DNA of 64,000 nucleotides from JBNNGK01 sp050268245 (GTDB lineage: Bacteria > Pseudomonadota > Gammaproteobacteria > Enterobacterales > Enterobacteriaceae): NCBI RefSeq assembly GCF_050268245.1, contig NZ_JBNNGK010000012.1:1-64000 (forward strand), in the 5' to 3' direction. Below are positions 1 through 8,236 of the stretch, piece after piece. The translations under genes were made by a program, and so were the position numbers. The stretch's first letter is position 1, and each line of letters begins with the position of its first letter. A model generated the notes under the pieces. That model did no database searches. It had not been told where the DNA came from and worked only from the letters and a program-made list of their open reading frames with translations.

Positions 1-5
1 GTCTG

Positions 6-2168
6 GTGACATTTAAAGGTTTGTCAGCCGATGCGAAGGCCAAAGGGACGCAGACCCGTCTGGTGGAAGGACAACAATACTGGATCCTGACGGACCGAGA
101 TAATCTTGTGCCGTCATCAGGTGCTGCTGTTCGGCCGTCGTGGTGGGCACATCTGCTGCCGCCTTATGCGGAGCCAATGCAGTTTGACAAGGTGATATGC
201 CCCACGCCGTACCCACTCGGTGCCGGCGACAGCATCGGCCATCTGGGTTATTTTCAGGTGCCGAAAGAGGGGGGATATGATGCCCGCTATCAGGTACATA
301 TTGAATGCCTGAGCATGGATGACAACCTCGAAACCTTCCTGAAAAATCCCGAGAAGGTGGGTGAAAGTGCGCCGCTGTATCTGAAATGCCCGTCGGGCTT
401 ACCGCTGTTCTCAAAAGACCTGAAGACAAAAATTATGGTCAGCAGCGGGAGAACCTCGCAGGGCGAAGCACTCCTTAAACTGAGTCAGGTGAAAACAGAA
501 AAAGATGCTCAGGAGCAAGAATACTGGTTTTTGCCGTATGCGAACGGCTACGTACCGAAAAGTAACGCCGCAGTGGAAACGCTGTCGCAGTACGACCTCG
601 ACAGGCTGGGGTTCACCACGACAGTGGATGAAGCACCGAGCTTCGACCACCTGGACGGTAAAACACCGCCTAAAGGGCTGGTGCGCAGAATTCTTGACTG
701 GCTGCATAACGCCTCCAGTAATGATATCCGGGTGACTCACCGTGCCGTGCCGCATAACTACCAGCGGTTGCTATACCGGATTGACGGCAGCATCAGTCCC
801 TATTCGCCCCGGGAATACCTGAGCGCGATACATAACCCATCTTATCGCGATGTGAAGAACAAGATGATTGTGAAGCACCCCAGCGAGTGGTATCACAAAA
901 AGGATACGTCGATTTGGCAATCGTTTTTGAACACATTGACGAATGATGCGCCGGAATGGAAAGCGTACAGTGAAGCCTATATAGAGAAGATGGTGTGGAT
1001 GCAGGATGCAACTAAGCTAAAACTGGGGCCGATGCTGTGGCATATGCATCCGGTGATGTTTTTGGGTGCGATATCGCAGATAAAGGAAAAGGCAATTATA
1101 TTTCCCTTTAAAGTGAAACCCAAAAATGATATTGAAGGGGTCTGGAAACGTTATTACTGGGCTGCATCTTTATCTGATTCTAACGCATCCCAGGCTATCT
1201 TTGGTAGAAATAGGTCTGGGGGAAGTAGAAAACATGCAGCACGCGATTTATACAGTGAACCACTGACAGAAATTGTTGCGATAAGTAACGGAGTTGTGAA
1301 AAGTATTTCGCCATATTATATGGGGACGTGGCAAATAACTGTCGAACACACAACTGTGGACGGTCGGCACTTTTATATAAGGTATGGCGAAGTTGACCAC
1401 GCTAGCATTGTGGTTAGTAACGGTGAGCAGGTGCAACAAGGGGGTGTTTTAGCAAAAACAGGGTTGATGATTAACTCTGCAACAGGCCAACACCCAGGAA
1501 TCATATCAGGACAGACTGTATATATGCTTCATTTTGAATATTATCCTGGTAATAGTGATACACCTCCCCCAAATAATACCTCTACCTTACCATTTAAACG
1601 ACGTAGTGATTTGCGAGATCCAATTGAAATATTGAGCGAAGGATATCGTAATACATTTGATGAAGGGTATTCTCAATCAGATGCCAGGATGCCTATTAGT
1701 GAATTGAATGTGTCAGATAAAGGAAAGGCTTTCATTAAAGGATGGGAGAGTTTCAGTTCTACTGCCTATAATGATTCGGAAGGTTTTTGTACAATTGGGT
1801 ATGGGCATTTAATCGCACGAGCTAAATGTGAAAATATAGACCTACCTGATGAATTAAAAAATGGAATAACAGTCGCTGAAGCCGATGATTTATTTGAGTC
1901 TCGGATTCCAGTGTTTGTTAGTGAACTGAAGGGTTCTGTTAGTAGTGACCTGTATCAATATGAATTTGATGCTTTGATTAGTTTGTTATTTAATATGGGA
2001 AGTATGAGAAAAGCCCCGTTATTGACAGATAAGCTCAATAAAAAAGATTATGCGGGAGCGGCTGATGAGTTTTCCGATATAACAAATGGTGGTGTTTCTG
2101 GTCTTGTTAAAAGGCGACAAAAAGAGCGTTCTTTATTTTTACAAGGCGTTTATGACTCTTCACACTGA
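6..2168 (+). CDS. Modular T6SS effector with GH24 lysozyme domain (5' end possibly outside window)
   Basis: Probable antibacterial T6SS effector that cleaves peptidoglycan. The frame is open to the left edge, so the GTG at 6 is only the first start inside the window and the protein may be longer. The N-terminal half has two SH3-like stretches (around residues 22-36 and 171-185). Around residues 425-515 lies an M23-like fold ending in MLHFE, where the usual HxH has become M507-L-H509, so metal binding is doubtful. Residues about 557-720 are a phage-type lysozyme with E581, D590 and T596 before GYGH; the E-8-D-5-T spacing equals that of T4 lysozyme, so the muramidase is probably active. Base composition turns AT-rich near 1070, the pattern of a swapped toxin module. 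A periplasmic partner gene follows after 19 bases. Confidence 0.8.
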   Translation: MTFKGLSADAKAKGTQTRLVEGQQYWILTDRDNLVPSSGAAVRPSWWAHLLPPYAEPMQFDKVICPTPYPLGAGDSIGHLGYFQVPKEGGYDARYQVHIECLSMDDNLETFLKNPEKVGESAPLYLKCPSGLPLFSKDLKTKIMVSSGRTSQGEALLKLSQVKTEKDAQEQEYWFLPYANGYVPKSNAAVETLSQYDLDRLGFTTTVDEAPSFDHLDGKTPPKGLVRRILDWLHNASSNDIRVTHRAVPHNYQRLLYRIDGSISPYSPREYLSAIHNPSYRDVKNKMIVKHPSEWYHKKDTSIWQSFLNTLTNDAPEWKAYSEAYIEKMVWMQDATKLKLGPMLWHMHPVMFLGAISQIKEKAIIFPFKVKPKNDIEGVWKRYYWAASLSDSNASQAIFGRNRSGGSRKHAARDLYSEPLTEIVAISNGVVKSISPYYMGTWQITVEHTTVDGRHFYIRYGEVDHASIVVSNGEQVQQGGVLAKTGLMINSATGQHPGIISGQTVYMLHFEYYPGNSDTPPPNNTSTLPFKRRSDLRDPIEILSEGYRNTFDEGYSQSDARMPISELNVSDKGKAFIKGWESFSSTAYNDSEGFCTIGYGHLIARAKCENIDLPDELKNGITVAEADDLFESRIPVFVSELKGSVSSDLYQYEFDALISLLFNMGSMRKAPLLTDKLNKKDYAGAADEFSDITNGGVSGLVKRRQKERSLFLQGVYDSSH

Positions 2169-2187
2169 TTCAAAATAAGGGATTGAA

Positions 2188-3036
2188 ATGAACAATCGTT
2201 TCTTAATGTTGGCTTTGTCCATTTTTTTGTGCATTTCTGAATTATCATATGCTCAGGATGGATTGAATAATTCCATTTGGATATATGATAAAGTGTCAAG
2301 TATTGATGTTTTTGGACACCATAACTCAAACGCCATAGCTCATCTTACTGAGGAATTTGAAAAAGTTACCATAAAAGTAAATGGTAAAAAATTGGATATT
2401 GAAAATGATTTTCTTGAAAACAAAAAAATATGCTCAACTGATTATGTGGAAGTAAAAGAAACACCGCTTTCATATTACTTGTCAAAAAAATCCGTCAAAA
2501 TGTATAAACATGTGTATAAAAGCAGTGGTATTTCATTGCCTAATGATATTTATCTTTTAACATCGCTCTATCCGGGTAAAGAGTGTCCGTCACCTTATAG
2601 TGAGATGCTCAAAGTTGATAATTATCTGACGGTTACCAAACAAAATTATATTTTGCTTTTTAAACGACAGAATGAAGATCTAAGTACAAGTGTAGAGAGT
2701 GTAAAGAATGATAACTGGTCGAGTTATTGCTATGACGACAAGACCGGTCGAGAGTTTGATGGTTCATCTAAAACTTCGTGCTTGTTTCCTGATGTGAATA
2801 TAAATGCCGCATATAATACATTTAAAAAAATTGATAAATCAGGCAACACATACTTGCGACCTGATTTGCCAGCCAAAAATGTGACGCTTAAAATTGACGC
2901 CGGAGTGGTTGATTATAAATGGAGTAGGGGGGGGCTTAAAATTACTGTCGGGATGGAAAATGAAACAGTAAATTATACGTTTAGACAAGAGCCTACGGGA
3001 ACCAAGCTTGAGATTGAGACTGACTCACAATATTAA
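2188..3036 (+). CDS. Exported protein, candidate immunity to the lysozyme effector
   Basis: I do not recognise a named family. The 282-residue protein starts with a clear Sec signal peptide (cleavage expected near SYA-QDG, about residue 22) and has no further membrane segment, so it should be a soluble periplasmic protein. It has several cysteines that could pair after export. The gene begins 19 bases after the effector, shares its AT-rich composition, and lies where the cognate immunity gene of a T6SS peptidoglycan hydrolase usually lies. The immunity role is inferred only from position, export and compartment. Confidence 0.6.
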   Translation: MNNRFLMLALSIFLCISELSYAQDGLNNSIWIYDKVSSIDVFGHHNSNAIAHLTEEFEKVTIKVNGKKLDIENDFLENKKICSTDYVEVKETPLSYYLSKKSVKMYKHVYKSSGISLPNDIYLLTSLYPGKECPSPYSEMLKVDNYLTVTKQNYILLFKRQNEDLSTSVESVKNDNWSSYCYDDKTGREFDGSSKTSCLFPDVNINAAYNTFKKIDKSGNTYLRPDLPAKNVTLKIDAGVVDYKWSRGGLKITVGMENETVNYTFRQEPTGTKLEIETDSQY

Positions 3037-3221
3037 CCTGAATTAAATTAGGTGATATGTTTAGAACTTTACAGAGTTTTGCTTGATCTTTTTGTTACAT
3101 ATCACGACTAATGACTTTGTAAGGAATAAAATTTTAGGTTATCCACACTGTGTTAGATCGGTATTTTGGTTTTATTGTGTAAATAAGAAACTATCAGCAC
3201 ACGCAAGGCTTGATGATTTTA

Positions 3222-3555
3222 ATATGGCTACAGCACAATTAATGGTAGTTTTAATGGTTATACAGATCGCCTTGAATACATTAAAGTGGCGGTTGATGTT
3301 CTGAATGCACAATATTTATCTTTAAAGATGAAGGACGGGGTGTTACTTTTTGAAGATGGCGAGATATATAATTACCGTGTATATGCTTATAGTTGGAGGA
3401 GGTATTATGACCCGCTATTAGTGAATGTAGTGGGTGCCGGAAAGGATAAAACGAAAAGACTTAAAGCCTATCAGAGAATTTTAACCTTATATCAAAACAA
3501 AAACGATACAGGAAAAGTTAATTCCATAAGTGAAAAAATAACTTCATTGAATTGA
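3222..3555 (+). pseudogene. 5'-truncated remnant of an immunity-like gene
   Basis: The open frame ending at 3555 has no credible start. A GTG at 3286 is available, but recognisable sequence continues upstream to about 3222 (NGSFNGYTDRLEYIKVA), where a stop closes the frame. The same pattern (NGGYNGYDDR...NKVA) recurs at 4471-4604. The phrase YRVYAYSW here resembles YQVYAYKY in the intact gene at 4608-5099. I read it as the C-terminal half of a former paralogue of that small exported family. Function unknown; no sign of a working promoter or start. Confidence 0.5.
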
Positions 3556-3585
3556 TTTTTTTATTTCATTAAGGAAATTATTTTC

Positions 3586-4404
3586 ATGAGAAAAGTTGTT
3601 GTTGTCTTATTATTTTTATTTTCTTTTTATGTTTGGTCAGCATATGTAAAACCAGTTCCTTTTGTTGGTGTGAAAAGTGGGAGTGCTGAATATTCTGCTA
3701 TTTGCAACTCTCTAATAAAATACTGCGGAGAACATAGTAACCCCAAAATATAGAAAAAATCCTAATCAAATTTATTTCGTTACGCCATCATTTGATTTTG
3801 TTAAAATAAAAAATGAAAATGGGTATTCTGTATATCAAGTATGGGGTTTCAGTAATTATGCTAAGGGAAATTATCTGGATGACGATGGAGATGTATTATC
3901 TAATAATGGCTTTGATATTTTTCCGCGATATATCCATTGAGTAAAAAACAGAATGCAGTTGCACTGGTTCAGAAGTGGTCTACATCCTACTCAGGAGGTG
4001 GGAAAGAGGTAGAACTTGCTTATTTCGTCATGATTAATGATGATGGAACATATAAAAAATTATTTTCTAATATACTATTTTACAGTAGAGAGCAGATAAG
4101 AGCGTGTTTCTCTGATTCTGATTACGCAAAGAAATCACATTGTTCTGATGAGCGTTGGAGCGTTCTTAATATATCCATGAAGGATAATGGCTCTGAGTTC
4201 CATATATGGGAGTTTATTAATAAATCGTATAGCTGGCCTTCATTTGTAGATAAATCAAAAACGAAAACGAAAATGAGTGTGAGGAAGGAAATTGTGTACC
4301 CATTCCAAGATGCGGAAAAAAACAGTAGTAAAATGATTGTGTTTATATTGTTTGTTGGGTTGTTTTTTGCTCAGCCTGTTTTCCGGGGGGTAACTGACAG
4401 GTGA
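3586..4404 (+). pseudogene. Immunity-like gene broken by two frameshifts
   Basis: The ATG at 3586 follows an AAGGAA ribosome site and encodes a hydrophobic signal or anchor (MRKVVVVLLFLFSFYVWSA) but stops at 3751-3753. A one-base shift near 3740 restores a frame to about 3940. A second shift in a T run near 3920 leads into the frame that runs from 3937 to 4404 and ends with another hydrophobic helix. Put together this gives an approx. 270-residue protein with a membrane segment at each end. No family recognised. Position among T6SS immunity-type genes suggests a decayed immunity gene. Both breaks lie near short homopolymers, so sequencing error cannot be excluded. Confidence 0.55.
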
Positions 4405-4470
4405 TGAAGCTGATCATATTGGATGTGGAATACGGTGTCGAGTCAGCTTTCTCTTTTTGAGTAAGTAAAG

Positions 4471-4604
4471 GATTAAATGTATCGGTCAAAAGCCTAGGTG
4501 TTTATGATGTCACATACAAAGTAAATGGTGGATATAATGGATATGATGATCGCCGGGTTAGGTTTAACAAGGTTGCAGAATTGCTGAATATTAGTAAGGA
4601 CTAA
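4471..4604 (+). pseudogene. C-terminal scrap of an immunity-like paralogue
   Basis: A short frame without its own start encodes YDVTYKVNGGYNGYDDR followed by RFNKVAELLNISKD and a stop. It matches the NGSFNGYTDR pattern in the remnant at 3222-3555. It lies directly in front of the intact small exported gene at 4608, so it looks like the tail of a deleted copy left by cassette exchange. Confidence 0.45.
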
Positions 4605-4607
4605 TAT

Positions 4608-5099
4608 ATGTTTTCTAAGATACTATGCAGTTTCTTGTTTGCATTCTGTTCTTTTCCTTTATATGGACAGAACAAGGTAGTTCAGGGGCCGTTTAAAATT
4701 GATGATGAAAAAGTAATTTATTTTCAGAGAGAACCAAATCCTGATTTCCCCCTTGGTTTGTACTATGAATCCGGAGCAAAAAAAACTCAAGTCGATAAAT
4801 ATGAAGTTGATGGGGATAATCCAAATGTTGATACAGTGTTTTTTATGGAAGTTCATAATGTTAAGAACGTTATCGTTTTAATATCCTGGCACCAGTTGCA
4901 CCAAGCTGAATCCATCAATGGGAATACCTATCAAGTCTATGCTTATAAATACAGTAATGATTCGTTATTTCCAAATGATATAATCACAAAAGATTCAGCG
5001 CTAAATGGTATGGATGGTGAGTTTAATGGTAATGACATGCATTTTAAATATAAAGATGCTGCTTCTATAAAACAGTATATTATAAATAAATATGAATGA
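4608..5099 (+). CDS. Small exported protein, immunity-like
   Basis: A 163-residue protein with a signal peptide (FSKILCSFLFAFCSFPLYG, cleavage near residue 20) and no other membrane segment; periplasmic location expected. The gene starts four bases after the preceding scrap's stop. Its C-terminal part (YQVYAYKY; DGEFNG...YKDAASIKQYI) resembles the two nearby remnants, so it is probably the one intact member of a locally multiplied family. An immunity role is inferred from position between T6SS effector genes; no domain name can be given. Confidence 0.5.
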   Translation: MFSKILCSFLFAFCSFPLYGQNKVVQGPFKIDDEKVIYFQREPNPDFPLGLYYESGAKKTQVDKYEVDGDNPNVDTVFFMEVHNVKNVIVLISWHQLHQAESINGNTYQVYAYKYSNDSLFPNDIITKDSALNGMDGEFNGNDMHFKYKDAASIKQYIINKYE

Positions 5100-5219
5100 T
5101 TTTCCTGGTTGTCGTTTGCGTCTGTTTAAAATAGATGATGATAAATTGGGTGGTGATTATAGGGTAAGATTACGAAAATTGTGCTCTGAATTATACGATT
5201 ATAGTCATTTTGTGACCAA

Positions 5220-5402
5220 TACCAATCGGTGCCGGCGACAGCATCGGCCACCTGGGTTATTTTCAGGTGCCGAAAGAGGGGGGATATGATGCCCGCTATC
5301 AGGTGCATATTGAATGCCTGAGCATGGATGACAATCTCGAAACCTTCCTGAAAAACCCGGAGAAGGTTGATATTTCACCAATCAGGTATATTTTTGTCTT
5401 AT
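5220..5402 (+). pseudogene. Duplicated fragment of the effector N-terminal region
   Basis: The frame starting PIGAGDSIGHLGYFQVPKEG matches residues of the large effector encoded at about 222-360, almost base for base through FLKNPEKV. It then runs into unrelated sequence (DISPIRYIFVL) and stops at the next gene's start. It has no start codon, so it is a recombination scar from a second effector copy of which only about 45 codons survive. Confidence 0.75.
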
Positions 5403-6641
5403 GAAAACTAAAATCATGATAAGTGTATTGATGTTTTTATCTATTCAGAACAGTACTCATGCTACGGGTTTTGACTGCAACTTCGAAAGACTGAATGAAA
5501 CAGAAAAAGCAATCTGCAATACGCCTTATCTGAATGGCATTGATAATGTCACCAATAAGTTATTTATCATCGCGCTCAACAATACCATCTCAAAAGAGGT
5601 TGTGCAATCAGGTCAAATTGAATGGCTTAAGGAACGAAATTCCTGCCGGGATAATGTTCTCTGTATTAAAGAAAGTTATTTGCAGCGCAATGCCGAACTC
5701 AGCAGTATTCAGGCTTTTCAGCCAATTTCTGATGTCTTCCCTGATACGCTTATCGATGCTTCGTTTGATAATGAAATAAAAATGGCTTTACTATTCGGGA
5801 TAATCCTTGGGTGGTAAAGAAATTATTCAACGAGTCTCAAAAAGAAAAAAGTTTGGATTTATTCGAAGGTTACTGGGATGTGTTCACCCATATGGAGATA
5901 AAAAACAATCTGGCGATTATTTTTACAGTAAAAACAAAACGTATCACTTATCTGGTGTTGATTTCAGATATAACCAGTCGATCTTATGTTATCGATTCCT
6001 ATGATAGCGAATCAAGCTCAGCACCAGAGATAAAACTTATTCAGCGTGATGACAGAAGCTTTACCTATAAAGTCAGTAATGTTTACGACCCAGTGAAACA
6101 AGAACAGGTCTCTTCCTATTATAAAGTGAGTGCTACTGACAGCGCACTGACTACGCCGAAAAAAGTTGTGCTTCCGCAGCAGGAAAAGATAGAGAATAAA
6201 ACCTGGGCCGGATATTGTGGAAACAGCCCTTGCGAAAGCGTTCTTCTGTCACCTGATGGAAAGTGGCGCATCGCCTCGGGTGACGACAACATTAAGTATC
6301 GCAATGATGGGGTTTATTACTTTCCCCACGATCGTCCTGACTTAGGTATCAATGTTTTTATCCCTAATATGGGAGATGCTCGGGACGATTGGAGTTTCTA
6401 TCGCAACTATGCCTGGGGGGATAAAAATAGCTTCTTCTTTGATAATGAAGGCGGTATGGCATGTATCTGGAAGACAGATATTAGCAAAAAAACCACTGAG
6501 CGTATTTTACCCGTCGAAGGGTTGCGGCAACCTTATTATATCCGCTACAACAATGAAGATTATATAATTTCCCGCTATACATCGATGGATGATAATGACT
6601 ATAACATGGTGGGTTTTTATATTGCTAAAAACAACTATTAG
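5401..6641 (+). pseudogene. LprI-domain (DUF1311) exported protein, split by a frameshift
   Basis: The first frame (5401-5817) encodes a signal peptide (cleavage near THA-TGF) and a domain with the cysteine pattern of the LprI/DUF1311 family: FDCNF, TEKAIC, WLKERNSC and LCIKESY. Mycobacterial LprI is reported to inhibit lysozyme. The second frame (from about 5811, to 6641) starts in mid-protein with NPWVVKKLFNE and adds about 275 residues of beta-rich sequence. Losing one base in the G run near 5806-5812 fuses them into an approx. 415-residue protein. An LprI-type immunity partner for a GH24 effector would make sense, but this copy is either broken or carries a sequencing error. Confidence 0.6.
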
Positions 6642-6770
6642 GCATTCTAACTCAGTAGATGTTGAAATGTGACACCGTTAATAATGAAGCTGATGCGACT
6701 ATTAAAGGCTTTAATCGGAAGTCCGCTGTATGGCTTTTCCCGTGATTGTCGAATAAAAAGTGAGTTCAAA

Positions 6771-7031
6771 ATGCTAAAAATTATCCGCAAAGGCGATAAA
6801 ACAACCCACGGCGGCTCGGTATTAACCGCCTCCACCACTATAAAATTTGGTGGCATTGGTGCCGCCCGTAAAGGCGACAAAGTCTCCTGCCCTCAGCACG
6901 GTAATACCACCATTGTTGAGGGCAACCCGAACTATCTCGATGAAGACGGGATTCCCATCGCCTTCGAGGGCCACAAATGTGGTTGTGGCTGTACGCTTAT
7001 CAGTTCGTTTTCCGCGGCGAGGGTTGGCTGA
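6771..7031 (+). CDS. PAAR-repeat spike-tip protein
   Basis: An 86-residue PAAR protein that should cap the VgrG spike of the T6SS. It has the family layout: GDKTTHGGSVLTAS, then AARKGDKVSCPQHG, and a conserved cysteine/histidine set (C-P-Q-H, HKCGCGC) for the tip metal. There is no extension carrying a toxin, so it is a structural tip rather than an evolved effector. I chose the ATG at 6771, which begins the PAAR fold; upstream codons in frame are AT-rich and unlike the family. Its stop is two bases before the next gene, so it belongs to the tssM operon. Confidence 0.9.
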   Translation: MLKIIRKGDKTTHGGSVLTASTTIKFGGIGAARKGDKVSCPQHGNTTIVEGNPNYLDEDGIPIAFEGHKCGCGCTLISSFSAARVG

Positions 7032-7033
7032 CG

Positions 7034-8236
7034 ATGCCGATTTATCTGGATGAAGTCCCGGACGATGTGGATAACATTCCACCGCCGGTGACGTTACGCT
7101 GGCTCGTTTTTCTGATTGTCGCCCTGCTCACGGGTGTGCTGCTGACGTTGTGGCAATGGACCGGAGAACGCAGCGGGGTTTCATTCTGGTTTACGGCTCT
7201 CGGTCTGCCTTTTTGTATCTGGGGCAGTCTGCTGGTTTTTCGTCATGTGGGATACCGGCTTGAATTTAACAGAGATGTTGGCTGGAATCATGAATGCCAG
7301 AGTCTAAAGAACACCGAAATCGAGCGCGGTCAGCGTTTTGCCTGGGTTCTGGATACCTATGTTAAAACCCCTGCAGGGCGGGGCACCGGCAGTCTGTATG
7401 CGGCAATGGAGCAAGCGGCACCATTACTGAAAACTGCCACTCCCCGAGCCGGTGGGATCCCCGTCAGACATTGCCCGATGACGGATTTTGATTCAGATCC
7501 TCTGGCGCTCGAAAAAAACCTGGAAAAAGTCGCCGCAAGACTGAAGAACACCCTAGCCCGGCTTCCTGAGACACTTCCTTGCTGGTTGATGTTTGAATGT
7601 GATGCTGGACTGACAGCAGAGAAAGAAGCTGAGATTCTGCAACTGCTGGCGCAGAAATCTGGGCGGGAGCTACGTCGGCTTTCGGCACATGGCATGAGTG
7701 CGCTGGATAACTGGCTGGATAACTGCTGGGATAAACCTTCGGTGTTTATTGCTTTGGCCATTTCACTGCGGCCATCTCCACAGGAAAATGACGCTGAAGC
7801 GATCGCCTTCATGGTGTTGTGTAACCGTAAAAGTCATCAGTTCCCGGAGGCCGTCAGACAGCATCGCCCTCAAAGAAGCGATCATGAGGCGCTGACTAAA
7901 AATATGAAACATGCTCTGCGCTGGGCAGATCTGAACCCAAGTAGCGTCACAAGAATATGGATAACCGGTGAAGCTGTCACAGACCGCCCCGGGTTGAACA
8001 AAGCCTGTGAAGACAATGTATTAACGCTCAGTCTCACAGAAGACATAAAGAACATTGACACCGTACTGGGGTTTGCCGGTCTAGCCTCACCGTGGATAGC
8101 GGCAGCACTGGCAGCCGGTGCTGCCCAAGAGCAGGGCGCACAGATGATTGCAGCGCATCCAGAACCCGGTAGCGATAATATCTGGCTTGCCTCCATTACA
8201 GCAGAAGAACGACAAAAGGACGTTATCAGGGAATGA
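7034..8236 (+). CDS. T6SS-associated two-TM protein encoded before tssM
   Basis: A 400-residue protein with two close membrane helices near the N-terminus (about residues 18-38 and 43-63), then a long soluble part with no motif I can name, and a small hydrophobic stretch near residues 345-360. It sits between PAAR and tssM, overlapping tssM by four bases (ATGA), so translation of the two is coupled. A role in the TssJLM membrane complex or in coupling spike and membrane complex is a positional inference. Start ATG 7034 is set by the PAAR stop just upstream. Confidence 0.65.
   Translation: MPIYLDEVPDDVDNIPPPVTLRWLVFLIVALLTGVLLTLWQWTGERSGVSFWFTALGLPFCIWGSLLVFRHVGYRLEFNRDVGWNHECQSLKNTEIERGQRFAWVLDTYVKTPAGRGTGSLYAAMEQAAPLLKTATPRAGGIPVRHCPMTDFDSDPLALEKNLEKVAARLKNTLARLPETLPCWLMFECDAGLTAEKEAEILQLLAQKSGRELRRLSAHGMSALDNWLDNCWDKPSVFIALAISLRPSPQENDAEAIAFMVLCNRKSHQFPEAVRQHRPQRSDHEALTKNMKHALRWADLNPSSVTRIWITGEAVTDRPGLNKACEDNVLTLSLTEDIKNIDTVLGFAGLASPWIAAALAAGAAQEQGAQMIAAHPEPGSDNIWLASITAEERQKDVIRE

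Noticed and set aside
3083..3304. 73-codon frame in the decayed immunity region
   Set aside because: It starts at TTG without a ribosome site and runs through the truncated paralogue in another frame.
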